Shown: positions 1 to 6,901 of the stretch, piece by piece | How the letters are laid out: every line of letters starts with the position of its first letter | Numbering within the stretch: the first letter of the stretch is position 1 | Notes under the pieces: generated by a model | Told to the model about the DNA's origin: nothing | The model's database searches: none | What the model saw: the letters and a program-made list of their open reading frames with translations, nothing else | Source of the DNA: REEP01 sp964603915 | GTDB taxonomy: Bacteria; Pseudomonadota; Alphaproteobacteria; Rhodospirillales; Defluviicoccaceae | DNA length: 11,837 bases | Assembly: GCA_964603915.1 (NCBI GenBank) | Contig: CAZRWU010000097.1 | Span: 1-11,837 of the forward strand | Direction of reading: 5' to 3' | Position numbers and translations under genes: made by a program

Positions 1-304
1 TCACCACGTCTTCCTCGACGAGCGCCCCTTGGCGATCAATCCGAATGGCCACGCCAAGGGCCCCGCCCGCCTCTTCTTCCGCCCCCATCACGCGGAGATC
101 GTTCACAACGAGGTTGGCGCCGTGCCCGGCATCGTCACGGCGATGCGCCGCCACGGCGGCGCCCGCCGCCTCGAGATCGAGGTCGGCATGGCCCGCCACC
201 GGATCGAGGTCGACGTTCCGGCCGAGAACCGGGCGCCGATCCGGGACCGCATCGCGGTCAAGCCGACAAAGTGGGCGCTGTTCGCGCCCGGCAAGGCGGC
301 TTGA
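1..304 (+). CDS. cysA: ABC transporter ATP-binding protein, C-terminal fragment (probably sulfate/thiosulfate importer CysA)
   Basis: Only the last 100 residues are in the window; the gene enters from the left in frame 2 and stops with TGA at 302-304. The nucleotide-binding domain lies outside, so no Walker motifs can be checked. What remains resembles the TOBE-like regulatory tail of CysA/PotA/ModC-type ATPases: the ARLFFRPHHAEI segment matches the family pattern R-P-H/E-x-x-x-I, followed by a beta-rich stretch (GIVTAMRRHGGARRLEIEV) and a closing V-K-P-T-K-W-A-L-F strand. CysA energises sulfate/thiosulfate import at the inner membrane with the CysT, CysW and periplasmic binding subunits. The CysA assignment over other TOBE-bearing ATPases rests on the overall look of the tail and is an inference. 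The gene converges on xerD with 87 bases between the stop codons. Confidence 0.7.
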   Translation, partial: HHVFLDERPLAINPNGHAKGPARLFFRPHHAEIVHNEVGAVPGIVTAMRRHGGARRLEIEVGMARHRIEVDVPAENRAPIRDRIAVKPTKWALFAPGKAA

Positions 305-391
305 CTCGCGATACCAGCACAGCTTGCCCATTCGTCTTCTCGGATAAATGAGCCGGGTGGCGAACGCGCTCGTGGCCGCGGGTTGGCCGCC

Positions 392-1345
392 TCAGCCCGG
401 TTTCGGCCGCGCCAGCGGATGCGCCTGTTCGACCAGAGCGCGCAACCTCTCATCGAGGACATGCGTGTAGATCTGGGTGGTGCTGATGTCGGCGTGTCCA
501 AGCATTTGCTGAAGGCTGCGCAAGTCGGCGCCATGGGCCAGCAAGTGGCTGGCGAAGGAGTGGCGCAGGACATGCGGCGAGACGCGCTGTTCGGCGAGTC
601 CCGTCTCCGCCGCCAGCTCCTTCAAGAGCTGACCGAAACGCACGCGCGTCAGATGCCCCTCGCGCGAGCGCGAGGGGAACAGCCACGGAGAGTCGACGCG
701 TCGCGACGACTCCGACAAATGCCGGTCGCGAACCTGACGGTAGGCGAGCACCGCCCGCATCGCCGGCTCGGTCAGCGGCACCATCCTCTCCTTGCCGCCC
801 TTGCCGCGGACAATCAGCATCCGGCCATCGCGGCTGATCGCCGAGACTGGCAGCGCGACAAGCTCGGAGACGCGAAGGCCGGTGGCGTAAAGCACCTCCA
901 GCAACGCCGACAAGCGCAGCCCGTTGAAATCCTTGCGTCCGGAAGCCGCATCGAGCAGGCGGGCAACCTCCGACTCGCTCAGATACTTCGGCAGCGGCCG
1001 GCCGGGCCGGGGACTGTCTATCGTCGCCGCCGGATCGTCGCGGCGCACGCCCTCGCTGTACAGAAAGCGAAAGAACTGCTTGAGCGCCGACAAACGCCGC
1101 GCCGTCGTGCGCGGCGACAAGCCGGCGGCGGTCAGTTCCTCAAGATAATGCCGCAATGCATCACCATCGGCATTCTCGATCGCTTGATCGCGACCGCGCA
1201 GGTAATCGCCGAGATGGGCGAGATCGTGGCGATACGCCGCGATCGTGTTGCGCGCCGCCCCCCTCTCCGCCGCCATCATCTCAAGGAACGTCTCGACGTG
1301 GCGCGACAGCGCCAGCGGTGGATGAGGAACGTCGCTGAGCGTCAT
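392..1345 (-). CDS. xerD: Site-specific tyrosine recombinase XerD
   Basis: Tyrosine recombinase of 317 aa, the usual XerC/XerD length. It acts at dif with XerC and FtsK to resolve chromosome dimers. An N-terminal SAM-like core-binding domain (about residues 12-100) precedes the catalytic domain. All active-site residues are visible: R158 in ATGLRVSEL, K182 in VRGKGGKER, H258 and R261 in SPHVLRHSFASHLL, H284 in MLGHADISTT, and the nucleophile Y293 in QIYTHV. XerD rather than XerC is inferred from the ATGLRVSEL and SPHVLRHSFA wording and from the alphaproteobacterial neighbourhood with aroK/aroB. Two start codons lie 6 bases apart. GGAG sits one base before the ATG at 1351 but seven bases before the ATG at 1345, so the second was chosen; the other start adds two residues. 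A small membrane-protein gene lies 31 bases upstream on the same strand, suggesting co-transcription. Confidence 0.95.
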   Translation of the reverse strand: MTLSDVPHPPLALSRHVETFLEMMAAERGAARNTIAAYRHDLAHLGDYLRGRDQAIENADGDALRHYLEELTAAGLSPRTTARRLSALKQFFRFLYSEGVRRDDPAATIDSPRPGRPLPKYLSESEVARLLDAASGRKDFNGLRLSALLEVLYATGLRVSELVALPVSAISRDGRMLIVRGKGGKERMVPLTEPAMRAVLAYRQVRDRHLSESSRRVDSPWLFPSRSREGHLTRVRFGQLLKELAAETGLAEQRVSPHVLRHSFASHLLAHGADLRSLQQMLGHADISTTQIYTHVLDERLRALVEQAHPLARPKPG

Positions 1346-1376
1346 CGGCATGCTCCGGAGATGGGTCAGACCAAGC

Positions 1377-1508
1377 TTACCGTTGGAATCGATCGTCGGG
1401 AATGACCTTCTCCACCGGTGCCGACGGCGCCGGGATTTCCCACATCGCGAGGTATCCGAGCCCGGCGACCAGAGCGAGCAGAAGCGCGATCACGAAAACC
1501 TTGGCCAC
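1377..1508 (-). CDS. Small single-span membrane protein with a conserved-looking PAPxxPVEKVIPDDRF tail (43 aa)
   Basis: A short gene starting with GTG (1506-1508) and ending with TAA (1377-1379), too short for ordinary ORF filters. Good evidence that it is real: AAAGGA stands seven bases before the start, and the protein has a clear plan. Residues 4-21 are an unbroken hydrophobic span after a single lysine (MAKVFVIALLLALVAGLG). A polar tail follows, with IPAPSAP and then PVEKVIPDDRFQR. I recall similar tiny proteins with a P-A-P-x-x-P-V-E-K-V-I-P-x-D-R-F tail in other alphaproteobacteria, but could not check this. The protein is likely anchored in the inner membrane with the tail in the periplasm; that topology is an inference. 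It stands upstream of xerD on the same strand and faces away from aroK. No function is known to me. It could be a small subunit or regulator of a membrane complex. Confidence 0.75.
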   Translation of the reverse strand: MAKVFVIALLLALVAGLGYLAMWEIPAPSAPVEKVIPDDRFQR

Positions 1509-1639
1509 GATTGATTCCTTTCACATGATCCCCACGCCTGAAAAGCGCGGCGCGTGGATGCAGCACCGTCGCCCTGCTTTTTGCGCGCCGCGGCCGCTTT
1601 ACGTGACGGCGCGACTGGACCAGGATATTTACGGCGGAT

Positions 1640-1670
1640 TTGAACTGTGCGTAATATCGGCCAGTCTAAT
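1640..1670 (+). promoter_or_regulatory. Candidate promoter for the aroK operon
   Basis: In the 221-base divergent gap between the small membrane-protein gene and aroK, TTGAAC (1640-1645) and TCTAAT (1665-1670) resemble sigma-70 -35 and -10 boxes, with a spacer of 19 bases, longer than ideal. The position, about 60 bases before the aroK ATG, suits a promoter for the whole + strand run. This is a weak sequence match only; no operator or other regulatory repeat was seen. Confidence 0.25.
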
Positions 1671-1729
1671 GGTGGACCACATGCCTTTCAACGATCCCGC
1701 CTCGACCATGGGCGGCCACTCGTGGCACG

Positions 1730-2350
1730 ATGACACGCAAAGAAAACTTAGCCTCGGCCGAGGCATTGGCTGAGAGCTCTGGCGCGGCTTTCCCTGCAAC
1801 ATACGGCAAGTCTATCGTCCTGATCGGCCTGATGGGAGCGGGCAAGTCGAGCGTTGGCAAGCGGATTGCGCGGCGCATGGGTCTTGCGTTCGTGGACGCC
1901 GACGATGAGATCGTCGCGGCCGCCGGCTGCTCCATCATGGATATATTCGACATTTATGGAGAGGAAGCGTTCCGCAATGTCGAGCGGCAAGTGATCGCGA
2001 GGCTGCTTCAAAATCCACCTCATGTTCTGGCGACCGGCGGTGGCGCGTTCATGAATCCAATGACCCGGGCGGCGATCCGGGATAAAGGCATCTCGGTTTG
2101 GCTGCGGGCGGACCTCGACACGCTGGTCGAGCGCACGAGTCGGCGCAGCGATCGGCCCTTGCTCAAGACAAGCGATCCACGCGCCCGCCTTGACGCGCTC
2201 ATGAAGGAGCGCTATCCGCGCTACGCGGAAGCCGACGTGATTGTCGATACGGGCCCGGAACCGCCGGAAGTCACGGTGCAGAAAGTTTTGCGGGAACTGG
2301 CGGCGGCGCCGTGGCCGAACGAGCCGCTGATCCCACACGGCAAGCCATGA
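1730..2350 (+). CDS. aroK: Shikimate kinase
   Basis: Shikimate kinase of 206 aa phosphorylates shikimate at O3 with ATP, the fifth step of the shikimate pathway, in the cytoplasm. The P-loop GLMGAGKSS is at residues 33-41. The DAD motif (D56, D58) with R82 in FRNVE and the GGG at 103-105 form the shikimate pocket. R142 in the RRSDRPLL stretch is the lid arginine, and R161 in ERYPRY is the second substrate arginine. The first 25 residues precede the conserved fold, an extension I associate with alphaproteobacterial AroK. No strong ribosome binding site stands before the ATG at 1730, so an internal start such as TTG at 1766 is possible. The stop codon overlaps the aroB start (ATGA at 2347-2350), indicating translational coupling. 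AroK and AroL are paralogous isozymes; the aroKB arrangement favours the name aroK. Confidence 0.95.
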   Translation: MTRKENLASAEALAESSGAAFPATYGKSIVLIGLMGAGKSSVGKRIARRMGLAFVDADDEIVAAAGCSIMDIFDIYGEEAFRNVERQVIARLLQNPPHVLATGGGAFMNPMTRAAIRDKGISVWLRADLDTLVERTSRRSDRPLLKTSDPRARLDALMKERYPRYAEADVIVDTGPEPPEVTVQKVLRELAAAPWPNEPLIPHGKP

Positions 2351-3483
2351 CGACAATCCTCGCAAACGCCACCCCTTCCAAGGACGTCGTTCGCGTCGAC
2401 CTTGGCGCCCGCTCTTACGATATCGTTGTCGGCGACGGCCTGCTGGCCGAGGCAGGAGCGCTCATGTGCGCGGTGCTGCAAGCGCCCCGTGTCGTCATCG
2501 TCACCGACGGCAACGTCGCTCCGCTCTATCTCGCGCCGCTGCAAGCCTCGCTGCAGGCGGCAAATATCGCCTATGCCTCGATCATCCTGCCGCCGGGCGA
2601 ACATACCAAGAGCTTTGCGCATCTGGAGACCCTCATCGAGCGCGTTCTCGACCACAAGATCGAACGGACAACGGCGCTGATCGCCCTTGGCGGCGGCGTT
2701 GTCGGCGACATCACCGGCTTCGCCGCCGGCGTGCTGCTGCGGGGCTTGCCCTACGTCCAGGTTCCGACCACGCTGCTGGCTCAGGTCGACAGCTCGGTCG
2801 GCGGCAAGACCGGCATCAATACGCGCCAGGGCAAGAATCTCGTCGGGCTTTTTCATCAGCCTCAGCTTGTCCTGGCCGACGTTGGCACTCTGGCCAGCCT
2901 CGATCCACGCCAGCGACGCGCCGGTTACGCAGAAACCGTCAAGTATGGGTTGATCGGCGATCCAGACTTCTTCACTTGGCTGGAAACGTTCGGGAAGGCG
3001 CTATGCGAGGGCGACCGAGCGGCGCAACAGCGGGCGGTTCTCGTCAGCTGTGCGGCTAAAGCCGCCGTCGTCGCCGCGGATGAACGCGAGGCGGGGCAGC
3101 GGGCGCTGTTGAACCTCGGCCATACCTTCGGCCATGCCCTGGAAGCGCAGGCAGGTTTCAGCCATGTCCTGCTCCACGGCGAAGCGGTTGCGATCGGCAT
3201 GGTCTTGGCCTTCAGGCTTTCCGTGCGGCTCAGCCTTTGTCCCGGCGAGGATGCCGACCGCGTTCGTCGACACCTCGCCGCAGTCGGCCTTCCGACAAGC
3301 GTCGACGAGCGCTTGAGCGGCGTCGCGCCGGAGCGCCTTGTCGAGCGCATGACGCAAGACAAGAAGGTTCAAGACGGGTGCGTCACCTTCGTTCTCGTTC
3401 GCGGCATTGGCAAGGCGTTCGTCAGCAGGGAGGTACGCCTTGAGGACGTTCTTAGCCTCCTGCGGGATGAGACAGCCGGCTGA
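2347..3483 (+). CDS. aroB: 3-dehydroquinate synthase
   Basis: AroB (378 aa) converts DAHP to 3-dehydroquinate, the second step of the shikimate pathway, using NAD+ and a divalent metal, usually zinc or cobalt. Family signatures are intact: the dinucleotide-binding GGGVVGD at residues 115-121, the block from PTTLLAQVDSSVGGKTGIN at 140-158, and the metal ligands E196 (YAETVKYG), H259 (NLGHTFGH) and H277 (LLHGEA). Length is typical. The open frame could begin at GTG 2311, but the ATG at 2347 overlaps the aroK stop as ATGA and starts just ahead of the conserved N-terminus, so it was chosen. Expression is probably tied to aroK by translational coupling. The CNNM/CorC gene follows after 45 bases. 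Confidence 0.96.
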   Translation: MTTILANATPSKDVVRVDLGARSYDIVVGDGLLAEAGALMCAVLQAPRVVIVTDGNVAPLYLAPLQASLQAANIAYASIILPPGEHTKSFAHLETLIERVLDHKIERTTALIALGGGVVGDITGFAAGVLLRGLPYVQVPTTLLAQVDSSVGGKTGINTRQGKNLVGLFHQPQLVLADVGTLASLDPRQRRAGYAETVKYGLIGDPDFFTWLETFGKALCEGDRAAQQRAVLVSCAAKAAVVAADEREAGQRALLNLGHTFGHALEAQAGFSHVLLHGEAVAIGMVLAFRLSVRLSLCPGEDADRVRRHLAAVGLPTSVDERLSGVAPERLVERMTQDKKVQDGCVTFVLVRGIGKAFVSREVRLEDVLSLLRDETAG

Positions 3484-3528
3484 TCAGACTTTCCTCAACC
3501 GCCAGCCCGCCGAATTCGGGGCCATGAC

Positions 3529-4827
3529 ATGCTGATAATTCTTGCAGCGATTCTCGCCCTCCTCTTTCTATCGGCTTTCTTTTCCGGATCCGAAACAGCG
3601 CTCACCGTCGCGTCCCGTCCGCTCATGCACCAGATGGCGCAGAATGGCGACAAGCGCGCCATGATGGTCAACCGTCTGCGCGAACGAACGGACCGGCTGA
3701 TCGGCACCATCCTTCTCGGCAACAACCTCGTCAACATCCTCGCTTCGGCCCTGGCGACAAGTCTAATGATCACGCTTTTCGGGGAGGCCGGCGTCGTTTA
3801 CGCCACTGCGGCGATGACTCTGCTGGTCCTCGTCTTCGCCGAGATCATCCCGAAAACCTACGCCTTTCGCCATGCCAATCGGCTGGCGCTGGGACTAGCG
3901 CCGGTGGTCGGCTTGGTCGTTCGCGTTCTCTCGCCATTCACCAGCGCGATCCAGGCGCTCGTCAATGGCACCTTTCGGCTGTTGGGGTCGGATCCTCACG
4001 CCCAACCCGGAATTGGGCCAAGCTCAGAGGAACTGCGCGGCGCGATCGAGTTGCACGCCGGCGGCGGTGGACCGGTTCAGCAGGAACGGGCGATGCTGCG
4101 GAGCATCCTCGATCTGACCGAAGTCGAAGTCGGCGAAATCATGATCCATCGCAAGAACGTGAGCATGATCGATGCGGACGGCCCGATCGACATGATCGTC
4201 AGCCAGGTTCTGGCCAGCCCCTACACGCGCATCCCCCTGTGGCGAGGCGACCAGGACAACATTGTCGGCGTGATCCACGCCAAGGCGCTGCTGCGGGCGG
4301 TCCGCTGGTCGGAGAGCCAGTTCGAGAACATCGACCTCGTGGCGCTGGCGGCCAAGCCATGGTTTGTGCCGGATTCCACCACCCTTCTCGATCAATTACA
4401 GGCATTTCGAGGCCGGCGCGAACACTTCGCTCTGGTTGTTGACGAGTACGGAACCTTCATGGGGATCGTGACCCTGGAAGACATCCTGGAGGAAATCGTC
4501 GGCGATATTGTCGACGAGCATGATATTCCTGCCCCGGGTGTGGTGCGCCAGCCGGACGGCAGCTACATTGTGCAAGGCAGCGTCACCATCCGCGATCTGA
4601 ACCGCCGCTTCGACTGGGGCCTGCCCGACCAGGACGCCGCGACGATCGCCGGACTGGTGCTGCACGAGGTCAGGCGGATCCCCGAGGTGGGACAAGCCTT
4701 CATGTTCTATGGCATGCGTTTCGAGATCCTGCGCCGGCATCGTCATCAGATCACGTCGATCCGCATCACGCCGCGGTCGGACGACTCTGCGGGCAGCGAA
4801 ATTTCCTCGTCGGAGCCCAGCCCATGA
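3529..4827 (+). CDS. CNNM/CorC (HlyC) family membrane protein: DUF21 + CBS pair + CorC_HlyC domain
   Basis: Inner-membrane protein of 432 aa. The N-terminal DUF21/CNNM transmembrane domain spans residues 1-150, with hydrophobic segments near 2-18, 57-82, 87-108 and 118-146. It shows the family marks SAFFSGSETAL (15-25), GNNLVNI (64-70) and AEIIPKTYA (104-112). A CBS pair follows at about 204-330 (SPYTRIPLWRG; HFALVVDEYGTFMGIVTLEDILEEIVGDIVDE), then a CorC_HlyC domain at 345-415. Family members include Mg2+/Co2+ efflux factors (CorC, MpfA) and CNNM-like Mg2+ transporters whose CBS pair binds ATP-Mg; the old haemolysin name is not functional evidence. The start ATG has GGGG seven bases upstream. 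The stop overlaps the start of the next CBS gene as ATGA. The position after aroB recurs, to my knowledge, in other alphaproteobacteria. The transported ion cannot be read from the sequence. Confidence 0.92.
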   Translation: MLIILAAILALLFLSAFFSGSETALTVASRPLMHQMAQNGDKRAMMVNRLRERTDRLIGTILLGNNLVNILASALATSLMITLFGEAGVVYATAAMTLLVLVFAEIIPKTYAFRHANRLALGLAPVVGLVVRVLSPFTSAIQALVNGTFRLLGSDPHAQPGIGPSSEELRGAIELHAGGGGPVQQERAMLRSILDLTEVEVGEIMIHRKNVSMIDADGPIDMIVSQVLASPYTRIPLWRGDQDNIVGVIHAKALLRAVRWSESQFENIDLVALAAKPWFVPDSTTLLDQLQAFRGRREHFALVVDEYGTFMGIVTLEDILEEIVGDIVDEHDIPAPGVVRQPDGSYIVQGSVTIRDLNRRFDWGLPDQDAATIAGLVLHEVRRIPEVGQAFMFYGMRFEILRRHRHQITSIRITPRSDDSAGSEISSSEPSP

Positions 4828-5291
4828 GCGTCAAGGATATGCCGCCGCTGCGGATCGTTCCGGATGTCGTCGAAGGAGGAGCGACGATTCAAGCGCTGTC
4901 TCTCGACGCCACCGTCGAGGAGGCGGCGCAGGTCATGGACGGATGCGGCATCGGCGCCATCGCCGTGCTGGATGCGGAAGGGCGTTTTGCGGGTCTGGTG
5001 ATGGAGCGGGACATCGTGCGGAAGGTGGTGGCGAAGGGCGCGGACGCCCGCGCGACGCCGCTGGTCGCGTTGCTGGATCGGCCGGCCGACGCGCTCGATC
5101 CTTCGGATTTCGCATTGGACGCCGTCGACTTGATGCGGATCCGCAACGTCAGCCATCTGCCGGTGCTCGACGGCGGGCGAGTGACGGCTGTCGTCTCCGT
5201 CGCCGATATTTGCCTTGCCTTGGGCCGGGCGCTGCACGCCCAGCTTCATACGCGACAAGTCGCCTTCTTTGGCGACCAATTCCAGGAATAG
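4824..5291 (+). CDS. Stand-alone CBS-domain-pair protein
   Basis: Soluble protein of 155 aa built almost wholly of two CBS motifs: about residues 18-70 (ATVEEAAQVMDGCGIGAIAVLD, then GLVMERDIVRKV) and 80-135 (AVDLMRIRNVSHLPVLDGGR, then VVSVADICLALG). CBS pairs (Bateman modules) usually bind AMP, ATP or related nucleotides and regulate a partner protein. The ATG overlaps the stop of the CNNM/CorC gene as ATGA, so the two are probably made together and this protein may act on, or sense alongside, that transporter. The partnership is inferred from coupling only. There is no DNA-binding or enzymatic domain. The tail (HTRQVAFFGDQFQE) is polar and of unknown use. Confidence 0.88.
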   Translation: MSVKDMPPLRIVPDVVEGGATIQALSLDATVEEAAQVMDGCGIGAIAVLDAEGRFAGLVMERDIVRKVVAKGADARATPLVALLDRPADALDPSDFALDAVDLMRIRNVSHLPVLDGGRVTAVVSVADICLALGRALHAQLHTRQVAFFGDQFQE

Positions 5292-5297
5292 CATGCC

Positions 5298-5849
5298 ATG
5301 CCGCTCAGCCGCGCCGCTCCCCGGGACCACATTCACACCCGCGAGATCCGCTGTCGCGGTTTCCGCAGGCGCGATGGCTTGTGGGACATCGAAGGAAGCC
5401 TGACGGACACCAAGACCTATTCGTTCGACAATCAGGACCGTGGCGGAATTGCGAGCGGCGAGCCGATCCACGCCATGCAAATCCGCCTCACTCTCGATGA
5501 CGAGCTTACGGTCAGAGCCGCCGAGGCCGCGACGGACGCCGGTCCTTTTCATATCTGCGGCGCGATTACCCCGATCTTCGCGTCTCTCGTCGGGGAACGG
5601 ATTGGACCGGGCTGGCGAAAAACAGTTCTGGCCAAGATGGCCGGGGCGCGCGGTTGCACCCACCTCACCGATCTGCTTCTCGGGCCGGTGACGACCACCG
5701 CCATGCAAACCATCGCGGCGGCCCGCGCCGAACGGCAGTCCCGGAACAGGACCGGCAAACCGCCGCTCATCGACAGTTGCCACGCCTTCGCCAGCGACGG
5801 GCCTATCGTTCGCCGACAATGGCCGGATCTTTATCGTGGAAACGATTGA
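5298..5849 (+). CDS. DUF2889 family protein
   Basis: I recognise this 183-aa protein as DUF2889, a family of unknown function common in proteobacteria. Typical blocks in order: IRCRGFRRRDGLWDIEG (17-33), LTDTKTYSFDNQDRG (35-49), GEPIHAMQIRLT (54-65), the single C87, GCTHLTDLLLGPVTTTAMQTI (119-139) and a late DSCHAF (159-164). The scattered H58, C87, C120, H122, C161 and H162 could form a metal or catalytic site, but this is inference. There is no signal peptide or membrane span, so it is probably cytoplasmic. It starts six bases after the stop of the CBS-pair gene and is probably the last gene of the aroK run, since bolA converges on it 24 bases beyond. The best start is ATG 5298; ATG 5293 is out of frame. 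Confidence 0.87.
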   Translation: MPLSRAAPRDHIHTREIRCRGFRRRDGLWDIEGSLTDTKTYSFDNQDRGGIASGEPIHAMQIRLTLDDELTVRAAEAATDAGPFHICGAITPIFASLVGERIGPGWRKTVLAKMAGARGCTHLTDLLLGPVTTTAMQTIAAARAERQSRNRTGKPPLIDSCHAFASDGPIVRRQWPDLYRGND

Positions 5850-5873
5850 TGTGTCGTGCGCGCTCGGCCGCCC

Positions 5874-6146
5874 TCAGCCGCCGTCATCCTCGGAAGGAGC
5901 GCGCGCGCTCAAGCTCAGAGCATGAACAGAGGCCGCCAACTCGTCGGCAAGAACGGCCGTGACCATCCGATGGCGCTCAAGACGAGAGCGTCCTTCGAAC
6001 GCCGGCGCGACGATCTCGACGTGAAAATGCGTCTCTCCTTCGGGGCGGGCGCCGGCATGGCCGCGATGACGCGCAGAGTCGTCGATGATCCGCAAGCGCG
6101 TCGGCGCGAGCGCCGCTGTCAGCTTTCGTTCAAGAATTTCGGCCAT
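5874..6146 (-). CDS. bolA: BolA family protein
   Basis: BolA-fold protein of 90 aa. It shows the helix start EILERKLTAALAPTRLRIIDDS, the loop HRGHAG (27-32), the strand HFHVEIV (40-46), FEGRSRLERHR (50-60) and the final VHALSLSARAP (74-84). BolA proteins pair with monothiol glutaredoxins and coordinate Fe-S clusters through conserved histidines; H27, H30, H59 and H75 are candidates here. Some members also affect transcription and cell shape. The frame stays open up to GTG 6167, but ATG 6146 begins just before the conserved MAEILERKL and was chosen. No clear Shine-Dalgarno stands before either start. The gene faces away from the J-domain gene, a pairing I know from other alphaproteobacteria. 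Which BolA subfamily it belongs to is uncertain. Confidence 0.92.
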   Translation of the reverse strand: MAEILERKLTAALAPTRLRIIDDSARHRGHAGARPEGETHFHVEIVAPAFEGRSRLERHRMVTAVLADELAASVHALSLSARAPSEDDGG

Positions 6147-6281
6147 GCTCACGGCGCATGATCCCACCTAAGGCAGAAGCATCGGATGGGAGCAAGGTGG
6201 CGCATCCGCTCGCAGCGGTCAAGGCGGCAATGGCCAGAGGATTCATGCCAACTTGCCTGCTATTCCTTTGCATACCATAGT

Positions 6282-6839
6282 ATGAGCATGCACTTCGACA
6301 CGACACGGCGCCGGGGTAACGAAGAGATTCCCATACGGGAGGTGCGCGCGTGCGACTGGCCCGGGTGCAGCGGCCAAGGTCTGCACCGTGCGCCGAGATC
6401 GCGGCGCCAGCTCAGAGAATTCTGGTGGTTCTGCCTGGACCATGTCCGCCAGTACAATGCGTCATGGAACTATTATGCCGGCATGACGGAGCAGGAAGTC
6501 GAGGCCGATGTGCGTTTCGATACGGTCTGGCAACGGCCGTCGTGGCGGATGGGTCAGGCTGCTCGCGCGTTTGCCTTCGACCCCCTCAACGTCAACGACC
6601 CTTTCTCGGTTTTCAGCGCCGATGGCGAGCCGAAGCGGCGCGCGGCGAGCGCGGAAGAAAAGGCGATGGTGGTCCTCGATCTCAAGCCACCGTTGACCGT
6701 CGCCATGGTCAAGACACGCTACAAGGCGCTGGTGAAACTTCACCATCCCGACGCCAACGGCGGCGACAAGGCCGCGGAAGAACGTTTCAAGGATATCAAC
6801 GCGGCTTACCAGATCGTCATGAAGTCTCTTGGCGAATGA
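6282..6839 (+). CDS. J-domain (DnaJ-like) protein with C-terminal J domain and N-terminal Cys-rich region
   Basis: Protein of 185 aa with an unusual order for a J-protein: the J domain lies at the C-terminus, about residues 130-183. The HPD triad is at 155-157 (LVKLHHPDANGGD), followed by the helix FKDINAAYQIVMKSL. J domains stimulate DnaK ATPase. The N-terminal part has CDWPGC (C24, C29) and FWWFCLDHVRQYN (C51, H54), a CX4C...CX2H spacing that could bind zinc, plus a conserved-looking WNYYAGMTEQEVEAD (62-76). This layout matches the alphaproteobacterial J-protein usually found between bolA and cobS. Its client is unknown. The frame is open to 6186, but the sequence before ATG 6282 looks non-coding, and the start was placed there; ATG 6288 is an alternative. 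No strong Shine-Dalgarno is visible. cobS follows after about 60 bases. Confidence 0.88.
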   Translation: MSMHFDTTRRRGNEEIPIREVRACDWPGCSGQGLHRAPRSRRQLREFWWFCLDHVRQYNASWNYYAGMTEQEVEADVRFDTVWQRPSWRMGQAARAFAFDPLNVNDPFSVFSADGEPKRRAASAEEKAMVVLDLKPPLTVAMVKTRYKALVKLHHPDANGGDKAAEERFKDINAAYQIVMKSLGE

Positions 6840-6901
6840 GTGTGGCAAATCCCACAAGCGGCGCTAAATACCTTATCAGCAGTTAACCAGATGGGTTTGT
6901 G

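Noticed and set aside
373..390. TGGCCGC repeated twice between cysA and xerD
   Set aside because: A 7-base direct repeat in GC-rich DNA with no stem or T-run; not a terminator and too short to mean much.
383..1405. 340-codon open frame on the + strand over xerD
   Set aside because: It is the antisense of a clear tyrosine recombinase, is rich in Arg/Gln/Ala as such shadows are in GC-rich DNA, and matches no family.
4746..5819. 357-codon open frame on the - strand
   Set aside because: It lies opposite three well-supported genes (CNNM end, CBS pair, DUF2889) and shows no domain or start signal.
6271..6284. CATAC-CATA-GTATG inverted repeat overlapping the J-protein start codon
   Set aside because: It could hide the start, but the stem is only five weak pairs, so regulation cannot be supported.
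6841..6856. TGTGG/CCACA inverted repeat between the J-protein gene and cobS
   Set aside because: Five base pairs with no T-run; too small to call a terminator or operator.
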